Source: Perognathus longimembris pacificus
Taxonomy: Eukaryota; Chordata; Mammalia; Rodentia; Heteromyidae
Assembly (NCBI RefSeq): GCF_023159225.1
Contig: NC_063173.1
Span: forward strand, 9,524,852 to 9,588,851
DNA length: 64,000 nucleotides
Direction of reading: 5' to 3'
Positions 22,245 through 33,427 of this stretch are shown here, one piece after another. A program made the position numbers and the translations under genes. Each line of letters begins with the position of its first letter. Positions within the stretch are counted from its first letter, which is position 1. The notes beneath the pieces were generated by a model. It ran no database searches. It worked only from the letters and a program-made list of their open reading frames with translations, and was not told where the DNA came from.

Positions 22245-24650
22245 ACAGAAGTGTGTATAATCCACCGGCTTTTAACTGTGCCACAACTATTTGTCAATGT
22301 CAAGATTTTAGGTAAACATTGTCTGTTAATATGTCACAATAAAGAGAAACTGAAGATCGTGGTGCTTGAGAAAAGCAGACTATTTTTAGAGAAGAATGAT
22401 GATTCCCTGCTCTTCGTATTTGCTTATTTAATGAGAATGTTATGCCATGGCTTCTCTCCACATTATTGTTGCTCAATAATTGAGAAGAACTGATTGTGTA
22501 TTCCTGATCACTACCCAGCTACTTTTCCTTCCAGAGCAAACTGTGCACGTGTTCAGCTCCACTAGGAAAATTATGGGACGAGTTAACACAAAAAATGTTG
22601 TAATCTAGTGCAATGTTCATGATCATTGGGAAATGAATAATAAAATTGGGTTTGGAGAAAATATTGTACATGAACACTTGAGAATTTTGATTTACCAAGA
22701 CAAATGACTTTAGTAGATGTCAGAAATCTGTAGCTGGATGTTTTAGTTGCTATTCCTGACTGTTTTAACCTTTCAGCTGGAGTTAGTCATAAGGCAACTA
22801 GAAATGGTATTATGTCCATTATAAGGTACTTTAGTTTAAAAGCAGCTTTATCCTCAAATAGACCTTTATACAAGCAACTAATAATCAAGGAAACAATGGA
22901 TGGAATGCTTATTTTAAGGACAATCAGATACTCAAGAAGGGAAAGAGCTGTGGGCCTTAGTACCTCAGGGATGCATATACCTCAGGCCTCAGAGGGGTAA
23001 GTAAAGCACTTCATAAAGGGTGTTTTAGACCTTGAGGTCAGCCAGTCAGTAGTTAAGAGTGTGCAGAGTTCTGCATAGGTACTGGTCACAGTACTGCACT
23101 TATCAAGGATATCAGCTACAGATGAGAGTGGGCTCAGAAAATATGTGTCCAGATAATAGTCTATGGAGGAGAATTTCTTCCCTTCCAATGATGGTTTTTA
23201 GATGTAAGCAATTTCATACTAGAAAACTCCAGTGGGCCAGGTCTGAATAAATGTAGAAGTGCGTGGATGTTGTCATTACATAGAAATCATACCCATTTAA
23301 GCACAGAGGGCTCAAAGGGATAAAATCCTGGCAATGGAGACATTTTTATAGTGCCAGATGGTGGGAGGGAAAAGGCTTCTCATTTTTTGACAGGGGCTGT
23401 TGCAACTTTGTATTTGTAAATTTGTGAAAAAAGTAATGCTTCAAATGTGATATGTAGGAAAGAAGATATTTTGTTTTGATGACTTTCTCCTCTCATACAG
23501 CAAGCCAAAAGTTCCAAGAATAATTTCCCATTTGTGTTCATAAATACAGGTCATGTGCTTTGGACAAGTAGTCATATTAATGACATTGTCTCTAGACTGA
23601 AACAAAAAAGCTTTCTCCACCGTCCCTTTCTCATTCAGATGCACCAAGTCTCTGTGGCATTGCCTGGCAACATTCAGTTCTTAATTTTATCTTGGAAAAA
23701 TTCTCCAGGGTCTGAGAATTGGATCATTTTCAAAACGTCTTGGTTCTGGGCCAGTGCTGTGATGTTCTTCTACATTCTGCTACGTATTTGGATTTCTCAT
23801 ATGAGAGGCACAAACAGTGCAGTCTGAGACAGGGAAAGCTCCTGAGTTCTTGAAGTATTCACACCAGCCAGTGGATGAGGATTTGGGCTTCAGCAGCTGA
23901 GGAAATCCCAGCTTCGGCCAGGTGTGGATAGTGCCTCTGGCTGAAAATAAGCTGAATGTGAACTTGGAGAGGAAATGATGAAAGGTAGAGAATTACTTGA
24001 TTTTCAAGTTTAATTCTGTTGAGCTATAAAATACCTGTACTTTAATCTGCACACAGATTTATGTTGTGAACTTTCCTCTCTACTCTGTTTTGAGGAACAA
24101 TTGTTTCCAAATTGGCAGCAATTGAATGTTGGCATTTTATTATCATAGTATTGTAATATTGTTGTTCAGTCACTTTGGAGAATTTGTGATGGACTATACT
24201 GAACAAAATGGCCTTGAAAGGAAATTAGTATGGTGCTTTGACCAATGCAAAAGCTCTCTGGGGCCAAAGTCTACAATGTCCACAAAGGATGCTACCAAAT
24301 AATTGGTGATGAATATTTTGGAAATATTTGCATGATAGTGAAATGAAGACTATCACAAGAGATAGAAGAGCTGTATGCATAAGTGTGAAGGTAAAAGTAC
24401 CAGTTGCTCTTCAGCATAGCAGATAAGCCTGAAGCAGGAAGACAGTGAGAGCCTGGAGTTCTGAGGGATGAAGAGCACATTGTCTCCATTTGGGGTGTTT
24501 TCTTCTAGGTGGAGAGTTTTGTTACTAGGCTACGGCTGACATTTTTTCTGTCTCTCAAACACTCCTTCAAAGAAAACAAAAGGAAGTGATTCATTGTGTG
24601 GAAAACTGAGGAGGCAGAAAATGAATGAATGAATCTGTTATATATGTGTA
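22245..24650. other. Longest repeat-poor unique stretch
   Basis: About 2.4 kb with no SINE, L1 or LTR that I can recognise. Frames up to about 97 codons (23534-23827) show no domain. It could hold regulatory sequence, but nothing in it proves this. Confidence 0.5.
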
Positions 24651-24733
24651 AATTATCCGAGAAGCCACATATATAAGGATCAAATCTTGGAGTCTTTATT
24701 AGAGCATGATCAGTCTGCAGGCAGCCAGTTGTT

Positions 24734-24749
24734 ACAAAGGCTTGCAGCC
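24734..24749 (+). repeat. L1 target-site duplication, left copy
   Basis: ACAAAGGCTTGCAGCC is repeated exactly at 25895-25910 on the far side of the inverted L1. Confidence 0.9.
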
Positions 24750-25894
24750 TTGAATTTGTAGATAGCCTTTGGCAATATTGCCATTTTGATTATATTAATC
24801 CTCCCAATCCAGGAGCATGGGAGGTTTTTCCATTTCCTTAGTTCTGCCTTAATTTCATTTTTCATATTTTTAAAGTTCTCATCATAGAGGTCTTTCACTT
24901 CTTTGGTTAAGGTTATTCCTAGGTATTTTATGTTTTTGAGGCTATTGCAAAAGGAGTTGCTTTCCTGATTTCAGCCTCGGTCTTCGGGTCATTAGCATAG
25001 AGAAAGGCCGTTGATTTTTGAGGGTTTATTTTATATCCTGCAACTTTGCCAAAGTTTTGGATCAGCTCTAGTAGCTTGGGGGTAGAGTCTATGGGGTTCT
25101 TTAGGAATAGGATCATGTCATCTGCGAAGAGAGAAAGTTTAACTTCATCTTTTCCTATTTGGATCCCCTTTATATTTTCTTCTTGCCTAATTGCTTTGGC
25201 TAGGAATTCTAGTACTATGTTGAAGAGAAGGGGAGAGAGTGGACATCCCTGTCTAGGAAGAATGACATTGCCCCATTTGTAAGGAAATGGAAGGACTTGG
25301 AAAAAATTACACTAAGTGAAGTGAGCCAGACCCAAAGAAACATGGACTCTATGGTCTCCCGTATAGGGAATAATTAGCACAGGTTTAGGCAAGTCACAGC
25401 AGAGGATCACCACAGCCCAATAGCTATACCCTTATGAGCACATAAGATGATGCTAAGTGAAATGAACTCCATGTTATGGAAACAATTGTTATATCACAGT
25501 TGTAACTACTTTCAACATCCCATGTGTATCTGTAGCTTCTTTTATTGATGATCCTCTTGTATCCCCTTCCTGTGGTTGTACCTACACTATCTCTGTGTCT
25601 TATCTGAGTATATTGGAAACTGTCTATACTGGTATTGGAACTAGGAAATTGAGAGGGAATACCAAATTCGAGAGACACAGGGTAAAAAAAGACAAACAAC
25701 TACAAAAGCAATACTTGCAAAACTGTTTGGTGTAAATGAACTGAACAACTTGGGGGGGGGTGGAGGGAAAGGGGGAGGGGAAGGGGGAATGAGGGATGAG
25801 GTAACAAACAGTACAAGAAATGTATCCAATGCCTAACGTATGAAACTGTAACTTCTCTGTACATCAGTTTGATAATAAAAATTAAAAAACAACA
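24750..25894 (+). mobile_element. Twin-primed L1 (inverted 5' part), lineage A
   Basis: Bases 24750 to about 25256 are ORF2 in reverse orientation, covering the reverse-transcriptase FADD box (antisense near 25115-25125) and on to the [18 protein letters not shown] block. From about 25257 the element runs forward with ORF2 C-terminal [14 protein letters not shown] coding sequence, then the 3' UTR, a G-rich tract at 25752-25790 and an AATAAA near 25873. The intervening ORF2 segment is deleted. The 16-bp TSD encloses both parts, so this was one insertion event. Confidence 0.93.
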
Positions 25895-26425
25895 ACAAAG
25901 GCTTGCAGCCCACAAATACACTTAACACTATCAGGAAACAGGCCAGAAAGGGACGAAAAAACAAAAACCATACCCACAAACCAATCCAGCTCCAATGGAA
26001 AGCTGACTTGGGATGCCATGGTGATTGGAGACAGCTAGGAGACAGGGCACAGGACAGGAACACGGAGACATGTGACATTACCTGATCTGGCCTGACCCTA
26101 AGTAGGGTCAGGTCAGGGGGCTGGGTCACAGGAAGCTCCCAGACCCAGGCACTTGACTGACAGGTGCAGTAACCTATAGGTAAAGTACCCCGCCTTGTCT
26201 CTAGGAATTCAGGAACACCTATCACCTGGAGATGGGACTTCCCTTCCTCTAGGAATCCAAGCACACCCATCAAGACAAGATGCCAGATGACAAGATGGCC
26301 ATGGCCAGATCTCCACATGACAAATTCATCTTAATTTCATATTTTCTCTTTTTCTCATTTGGGCATGATCACATATTCAGAAATCCTGTGCTTTTGATTT
26401 CTGTTTCTTTCAGCAGGCATAATAG

Positions 26426-26427
<2 letters not shown>

Positions 26428-26472
<45 letters not shown>
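26428..26472 (+). repeat. (GT)n microsatellite
   Basis: About 22 uninterrupted GT units. Confidence 0.95.
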
Positions 26473-26474
<2 letters not shown>

Positions 26475-26720
26475 CCACTACTATGGGCATTTCAGTCATA
26501 TCACGTACTAAGTGTGTAATTCTTATTCTGAGGGGATTTCCTGAAAACATATTTGTTTACAAACAAAGCAAAGTCTCCAAAAAACATTTTTTTCAGTAGA
26601 AAAGCTGAGATATGGCCTCTCATTTACCTTAATTTGCTTATTTTTCAAATGGCTTAGAACTTAGGAGAGTAAGAGGAATACTTCTTATTGTGCCCTGTTT
26701 GTCATTACGTATCTTAATTG
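26473..26720. other. Unique, non-coding
   Basis: Nothing recognised. Confidence 0.45.
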
Positions 26721-26721
26721 T

Positions 26722-26850
26722 CATTAAGTAGCTGTACAAAGGAGTTGCCATTCACCAAAGCAGTTTATAAATACAGTACATGTTGGTCAATGTCAGTCCT
26801 TTCAACACTCTTACCCACCCTTCCCAACCCACCCCTTCCCTCACTTTTTT
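26722..26850 (-). repeat. L1 3' end, lineage B
   Basis: TTAAGTAGCTGTACAAAGGAG and CAAAGCAGTTTATAAATACAG are the antisense of the lineage B terminus. A C-rich stretch follows, as expected for the antisense purine-rich UTR. Confidence 0.7.
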
Positions 26851-27288
26851 TTAACTTTTAGGTTATGTATTGAGGGGTTTCTTTGCCATTTAATAAAGCA
26901 GTTTAATGCATACAATATGTCCTTTATAATTCCCTTAATTTGACATTTTAAAATCTGCTGTGCACCTTGTACATTGTAAGTTTTCTTTTTTAGGTAATAG
27001 ATATAGTTCCCAAATACTGGTTTTAGCAACTCTATGACCCAACAGTAAGGATAAAAATATGATGTCCCAGAAAATGGCCATTGCTTTAGCATCCATTTCT
27101 TCTTATTGCTAGATCTCTTAATAACCATTCTCGCTACCTGGTGCTAGGTAGCAGGTATATTTTCCAACCGCTTGCTTTTAGGTGTTGCAGTGATTAAATT
27201 ATGGCCAAGGAAATATGAGCGGAGATAATATGCCAGCTGTTTCTCATAAACAATCATTTCCTTACCTTCTTCCATAGAGCATAGTCAT
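26851..27288. other. Unassigned, non-coding
   Basis: Nothing definite. The minus frame 26841-27128 is AT-rich and featureless. The segment 27170-27288 may belong to an old LTR. Confidence 0.4.
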
Positions 27289-27417
27289 CTTTTTGGTGAG
27301 CTACCTCAGACGAGAGCACCAACAGCGCTGGGAACAGATGAGCCGTTTGTACTCCAGAATAACGCAACATGCCACTTCTTTGACTAAAAGTGATGGCTCA
27401 CCAAAGCGGTGTGCTTA
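27289..27417 (+). other. Exon-like open frame, function unknown
   Basis: A pyrimidine-rich run ending in CCATAG at about 27275-27288 looks like a splice acceptor. The frame that follows stays open for 42 codons to a TAG. It starts with a hydrophobic IVIFLVSYL, continues with a charged RREHQQRWEQ and ends in PKRCA. I do not recognise a family. An open frame of this length arises by chance fairly often, and the region may instead be part of an old LTR. Treat this as a candidate only. Confidence 0.15.
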
Positions 27418-27568
27418 GTTTTGTAACACTTTTCCATATGAATGGAAAAATCTCACTGCATGCCTACTGCAGGGTTGAAGTTAGAGCGGAATTGCCTAGG
27501 AAAGTTACACAGCAACATAACCAAAGAAATCCGGGTCTTTTGTGAATTGTGCGTTTACCACCAAGGAT

Positions 27569-28085
27569 CTGTTGCTGTTAACTTTTCCAGGAACTGATAA
27601 CATCTCTACCTTTCACCCCTACAACTGATGCCCCTGGCCAGCAGGAAGCATCTAAAGAATATCTTCCCAGCCCTCTGCTTCTTACTGTTTAGACCTACAC
27701 ATAAAACAGGTGAGAATCTAAGGTCTTTGAGTCAGCTTGCTAATTCTGGAAAGTTCCCGCCCTGGCTGTTTACAAAAATCTTCTAAGTTTCGATTTCCCT
27801 AATGCTGTGTGGTTTCCCTAGTGTGATGCACTAATCCTTGCCGCAATTGCAACAGTCTCGTTCCATTCCTTCTCAGACCATGACTCTACCCCAAACTCCC
27901 CTAGCCCACGTAATGTGACCCATAACCACCTCCTAAATTTTATTTAAATTTCACCCACACCTGTCCACTGCTGTGGCCTCCATTCCCACCTGCAGCAGCC
28001 CAGCAGGACTGCCCCAAATAAAGCTTTGAGCTCAGATGGGCCACTCCCTTCTACTTCCTTACATTAGGCTCAGATCCCTGGCTTC
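27569..28085 (+). repeat. Putative solitary ERV LTR
   Basis: A C-rich U3-like stretch, a TATTTAAATT box at about 27942-27951, then CCCCAAATAAAGCTTTGAGC at about 28012 resembling an R/U5 polyadenylation region. The boundaries are not fixed by a TSD, and no retroviral genes are present. Confidence 0.42.
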
Positions 28086-28124
28086 TCTTCCTGGCTTTTA
28101 TTTACTTTTTAAAATTGTTTTTGA

Positions 28125-28362
28125 ATTGTATCTTTATTTTTAATTGTTATTATGAAGGTGATATACAGAGAGGTTATAGTAACCTGAGTTAGGTATAGAT
28201 ATATTTCTTCTTGTCATCCCTTCCCTTGCTGTCTCCCAATCTTTCTTTCCTGTACCCATCCACAAGTTGATTTCAATAGTGTCTAGTGAATACCATTGCT
28301 GCATTTGTTCACCCTTTGTCCCTCCATTTCTGTGTCCCTCCTTTGCCCTCCCACAAATAGGT

Positions 28363-28410
<48 letters not shown>

Positions 28411-28930
28411 TAAGACAAAAAGGAAGTAAAAAGAGCAACAAAGAAACAAAGCTCTTGTTTATATTTCCTCAAGTTCATTTTGATAAACATTATTTTATAT
28501 GAGCAGATGCACATGACTATGTGCCTTTGTGTTCCTCTCCAAAGAATATCCTCCTTTGGTCTCACGGTGTGTGAATGCCTAGAGACCTGTATGATTTGTC
28601 ATGTCCCAGTGTATTTTTATTTTTATTTTTTGCCACCAGTGTTTTACCTTAGAGATTCATAGGCACAGTCTAGCTAACACAAATGAGGGAAACCATGGAA
28701 CCTATATATCTCTGGGTCTGGCTTACTTCACTTATTAAAATTTTTCCACATCTTTCCATTTCCTTATGAATGGTGCAATATCATTCTTTCTGATGGATGA
28801 ATAGAATTCCATTGTGTATATACACCACATTTTCTTGATGCAATTGTCCATTGGGAGGCATCTGGGGGCAATTCCATATCTTGGTTATGGTAAATAGTGT
28901 TTCAATGAACATGGTTGTACTAGTAGCTTT
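28125..28930 (-). mobile_element. L1 3' end and ORF2 C-terminus, lineage A-like
   Basis: On the + strand it runs from antisense 3' terminus (GAAGGTGATATACAGAGAGG) through the UTR to antisense ORF2 near 28780-28925 (ATAGAATTCCATTGTGTATA is the YTMEFY block). It is older than the other lineage A copies. A (CA)n run sits near the place where other copies have the C-rich antisense G-tract. Confidence 0.8.
28366..28408 (+). repeat. (CA)n microsatellite inside an L1 3' UTR
   Basis: About 21 CA units. Confidence 0.95.
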
Positions 28931-29001
28931 AGTGTGCAACTACTATTTTTTAAATTATCAAAATTTATAGCATCCATAATCACAAGTCAAAACAATACAA
29001 C

Positions 29002-29219
29002 TGGGCTGGGAGTATGGCCTAGTGGCAAGAGCGCTTGCCTCCTACACATGAAGCTCTGGGTTCAATTCCCAAGCACCACATATATGGAAAACGGCCAGAA
29101 GGGGCGCTGTGGCTCAAGTGGCAGAGTGCTAGCCTTGAGCAAGAAGAGGCCAGGGACAGTGTTCAGGCTCTGAGTCCAAGGCCCAGGACTGGCAAAAAAA
29201 AACACAAAAGCAAAAACAA
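29002..29219 (+). repeat. IDL-Geo SINE with 13-bp TSD
   Basis: A complete dimer with GGGTTCAATTCCC and a Geo half including GGCGCTGTGGCTCAAGTGG. AAAACAATACAAC at 28989-29001 recurs at 29220-29232. Confidence 0.93.
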
Positions 29220-29324
29220 AAAACAATACAACCTGTGGATCAAGGATCCAGAGGCAGATTTATGTTGGAAAATTATATTTATATTACTTAAGACTCCACT
29301 GTAGTATGAAATAGAAATATTCAT

Positions 29325-29548
29325 TCCTTTTTTTTTTCTTTTGTTAGTACTAGGTTTTGAACTTAAGGCCTCAAATTTGCTTAATTTTTTTGGCTGATAC
29401 TCCACCACTTGAGCCACAACTCCATCCTATTGTTTTTGTTGTTGTTGTTAACAGAAGATCAAGTCTTACAGATTTTTCTGGCTTTTGACCTCAGTTCTCT
29501 ATATCTCAGTCTCCTGAGTAGCTAGGATTAGAAATACGAGGTACAGGC
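29325..29548 (-). repeat. Old 7SL-Geo SINE
   Basis: Antisense Geo (CTCCACCACTTGAGCCACAA) is followed by antisense 7SL-like CTCAGTCTCCTGAGTAGCTA. A GTTGTT run sits at the linker. Confidence 0.75.
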
Positions 29549-29879
29549 ATATAGTAAAGTTGTTACTTTAAAAAACATATTTTGCCTTCCACAATCTTTT
29601 TGTTAAATATTATGTTAATGTGTTAGCTAATTCACAGGATAAAATACAATTTGAAAATTATATTGAATTTAACTTGAGAACATGTGATTGTTTGATTTTT
29701 AGACGATCCTTTCTTTTGTTGTTGTACAAACAGATCTATTTAGGGTGCAAAGAATCTTGATCAGAGAGTCAAGTCTTTCTTTTCATGTTTACCTTACTTT
29801 TTTTTTAACCCATCTCACTATTACTATTTAGCATGATCCAGCTATAATTTGGCTGTTTTCATAATTGGGTTTTTTTAAT
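29549..29879. other. Unassigned, AT-rich
   Basis: Nothing recognised. Confidence 0.4.
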
Positions 29880-30445
29880 ATTCTATTTGCGGTGATACTG
29901 CACGATGACTGGAGATTTCAGGCTCCATGTGGTGATGGCCCGAGAAGCAAAAAGAGCTATGGGTCTACAGACCCAGAAAGCTGCTGTTCATTAAACAATA
30001 GGTCAACTTGCACAGGAACTAGTGAAAGCAAGCTCCATGTAACATAGCTCAGGTTCAATAGGAAGAGTAACTGATGAGACCCATGAAGGAAGAATCAAGA
30101 AACTCAAAGTGAGACGATACACAGGGAAATTTCAGGCAAATAGGTTCATAAAGAGAACAGAAACAGAGCTGGGAAATAGTAAAATCTTTAAGTAGGGCAC
30201 ACAACCCAGAAGAATTAAAAATGTTAATAACCAATATAAGTAATAACTTAAGGCAGTATTTTAAAAATTAAAATGCAAAAATATGAAATGCACAAAATAA
30301 CAAAATATTTAGCAAAGACTACTGTAAACTTGTACATCCCTGACTAACCTTTGTTATCTTAATCCTGGCCCTGATGTTTCCTGTCTTTATTAAAAATTCA
30401 TGGCAAAATGTTTTGTATTAATTTTGCTTTGTAAAAAATATTTCA
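29880..30445 (+). pseudogene. Possible decayed processed pseudogene, gene unknown
   Basis: Two partly overlapping frames look weakly coding. The first runs to about 30047, with DDWRFQAPCGDG. The second is shifted, at about 30058-30195, with RVTDETHEGR, KKLKVRRY and RFIKRTETELGN before a stop. After that comes AT-rich, UTR-like sequence ending near a GTAAAAAATA stretch where a SINE begins. No parent gene is recognised and no TSD is seen. Chance composition is a real alternative. Confidence 0.22.
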
Positions 30446-30449
30446 CTAG

Positions 30450-30690
30450 CTGGGCACCAGTAGCTACTATAATGTAGTTACTCAGTAGGCTGAGATCTGA
30501 AGATAGTGTCTCAAAGTTAACCTAGGGCAAGAAAGTCCATGAGATTCTTATTTCCAATCAACCAGAAAAAAAGCTGAAAGTGGAGCTGTGGCTCCAGTGG
30601 TAAAGCAGTAGTCATGAGCACAAAAGCTACAGGACTGTGTCAAGCCCCTGAGTTAAAGCCCCAGTACTCGCACACACATTATTATCCCAA
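30450..30690 (+). repeat. 7SL-Geo SINE
   Basis: 7SL-like AGCTGGGCACCAGTAGCTAC and TAGGCTGAGATCTGAAGAT, then Geo TGGCTCCAGTGGTAAAGC and GAGTTAAAGCCCCAGTAC. Confidence 0.82.
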
Positions 30691-30915
30691 TAATAGCTAG
30701 CTATTTTGATGAGTGGATTTACCAGTGATGTTATACAATTTGTGCATGTATGATTTACCCACCTTATTTAAGCTTGAGCTCTGGATAGGAGGCCCAAATT
30801 CCTAATGTAGACAAAGAATAGACTTGCTACATTATTGTAGACAGGCCATATTGTACAAATGTCATAGATCAGTTTTATTTAATCCTTTAAAGTGGAAAAC
30901 AAAGCTTAGAAACTG

Positions 30916-30918
<3 letters not shown>

Positions 30919-30959
<41 letters not shown>
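30919..30959 (+). repeat. (GT)n microsatellite
   Basis: About 20 GT units. Confidence 0.95.
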
Positions 30960-30962
<3 letters not shown>

Positions 30963-33425
30963 TAAACTAGGCGTTTCAGAGAAAGCAGAATTGGTGGGTG
31001 AAAGTTAGGGAGTCAAAAGCTGCCTGGTAGCTTTACATATCACTATTGAGTTCCTTATATTTTGGCCTTTGACTGGTCCTTTTCCTCTTAGGTACTGAGA
31101 CAGACATCGAGAGAATCCTGTCAAGAATGGTTGGTTATAGCGAGAGATCCCAGACAGATAGCATTTTGAGATGACAGGGCAGGAGACCCGTTCTGTTTCA
31201 CAATATGTCCTCCCTCCTCTCCAGATGGTCAGATGAGGCCCTGGGGCTGCTTCTCATGGTACTGAAAATGACAAAGAAAGAAGAGAAAAGGACACCAGTA
31301 GCCCCAGCCCAGTCTTAATGCTTGGTGCCCCTAAGCTTAACAGGACCAGAGTGCAGTCCACACTTTTGCAGGGACCTTTTCTCCCATCTGCCTCTCACCT
31401 TTCCCTTGAATATGGAAATGCTTTGCTCCAGTAATCTGCCTTGACGATGACAATTACACAACAGATCCATCTTCAATGTGGTACTCTGTGAATATGTTGA
31501 AAACCTAGTGTTTGAGTATCCAAGGATGTTTCCTCTGGAGACGAAAACATGGTGGGAGGGTGAGGATTTGCTATGCTATGGTTAATGCCTAACATGCAGG
31601 CCAGTAAGAATGAGTGCAGTTGTGAGTTCTCCAAGTCTCCTCCAAGTACTCTATTCTCCCTGTGGCTAAGTCCCCAAAATGAAATGTAAGAAGGAATTTG
31701 TTAAAGTAAATGGATGCAGTTGCTATTAGCCTACTCCTCCACCTAGTGCACAGAGCTTGACAATGGGTTAATAACACGGCCTGTCCCACCAGACAAACTC
31801 TACCCAGGAGATAAACTGTGGCTTTGGTCACAGTTATGTAGGAATGTGGGTTCCATAGCAAATATAAAGCCTCCACTTAGATGTTCATGTTTTATAATCA
31901 TCACAGCTTTAATGTTTAAACTACTATTTAAGTTATCCTAATAAAGGAGATACATTTATATGTATGGCTTTTTGTAAATCTGAATGGAGTGATCTGCAGC
32001 TTTAAATTTCTGTTTCGGTGACAGCTTTGTTATCTTAGCCAATAGTTATTTACAGAAAAAAATGGAACATATAATTGTTCATTATGTACAAGAAGTGTCC
32101 CTATAAAACTTTCATCACATGAATTGTCTGTCCTAAGACTATTTGTAAAACCTGAAATTCAGTGATTAAAGAGTCTAGAATTCTTTTTTTTTAAAAAAAG
32201 AATGGTTGGTTGTGTAATACTCAGAATTTATATGTCTATAATAGATATAATATGTAGTAATGTGTAACACATAATAAATAATATATACTGTAATATGTAA
32301 TACATAATAACATTTAATTCATAGTATATAATAAGCAACACAATGTAGTGTATAACATATATAAATACATATATGTATGTATATATAAATTCACATATAA
32401 AACACTTTTTTAAAGAAATAAAGTCTATAGAAGGTTTCTCAAAATATGTTACTGAATGAGAGAGATTTCCGGGTTCGAGTTTGTTTAGGATACTCTCATT
32501 TGAGCAAAGTTAAGCATGTCTTTATTAACAACATTATGGGACTTTCAAAACAAAGAACGCTGGCATGAGCCGGTGAAGGAGTTGGGGAGCAGCAGCTAAA
32601 TGTCACTCTTGAGTTCTAGCATTTGGAATACACACTGAGCACCCAAGTGCACAGAGTTGTAACCACTCTCAGGTGGGTGGTAAAAAGGTTCATTGTACAT
32701 CTAGGGCCACATTCCAACAGGGTAGTTCCCAGGGGTGTGCCAAGTGTTTCAATAATTTCTCACTCCAGTGATGATTCCTGCCTGGTTATCAGTTTGGTTT
32801 TTCAGCTGACTAGCTTTCAAGCTATTGAAAGGCAATAAGGGAGCCAGGACCGGCCTCAGAGCTGAGCTAGAGTGAATTTAATTGGCTATGAGCTGCTCTG
32901 GCAGAGAAGAGAGAGGAGGGCAGAGCAATCCCAGCATGCCGATGGGTTGCTGCAGCTGTAATGAGGCAGGAAGAACATTGCTTCAAGGTTGTTTCCAGAT
33001 GGGTTTATTTTGTTGAAATAAAGTCAGAAAAGACAGGAAAACCCTACAAATTGTGTTTTCCTTTTGGGAAGTGACAGGGCTGCCATGGATGTGCCTGCAA
33101 ATGGTAGGAAGCTTGGACTAATATGCCACTCAGAATGGTCGGGGAAAATAATCTCAGCTCCCACCACGCTTGCTCACATTTTTCTTGTCATTCCTGCTAC
33201 CATTCTTGCCTTTATGATAAGGTAGAATGGACATGATGTATTTGTTAAAGTAGACTTGTTGGAAGCTAGCAGCTCCTTCTGGCTTCAGTTGTATAGGTAC
33301 AGGTTGAAGGGGAGGAGATGGTAAAGTGAGTCACAGACATATCAGCTTTACTATGCGGGAGAATGAGAGTGGGGACTGTAAGATGATAAAAGAATGACTT
33401 AAATAAAAGTTTTAAGGGGACATTG
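30960..33425. other. Unique DNA with an AT-rich block
   Basis: About 2.4 kb without a recognised mobile element. Bases 32215-32405 are an AT-rich patch of ATATGTAATA-like words. The stretches at about 31900-32150 and 32860-33060 have a balanced, non-repetitive composition. Frames at 31589-31876 (-) and 32623-32838 (+) show no domain. Confidence 0.45.
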
Positions 33426-33427
33426 GG

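Larger units (their letters stand above)
24655..26335 (-). repeat. ERV-like LTR split by an L1
   Basis: Excluding the L1 at 24750-25894, the minus strand reads as an LTR of about 520 bp. The U3 side near 26300-26100 has a near-duplicated CTCTAGGAATyC word and a 9-bp hairpin. A polyadenylation AATAAA (antisense at about 24691-24700) precedes a short U5-like end. The boundaries are approximate and the family is not identified. No retroviral genes are present. The minus frame at 25833-26318 runs through this LTR and is not a gene. Confidence 0.5.

Noticed and set aside
25833..26318. 161-codon minus frame
   Set aside because: It runs through an L1 3' end and an LTR-like sequence; no domain, and the hydrophobic part is low-complexity.
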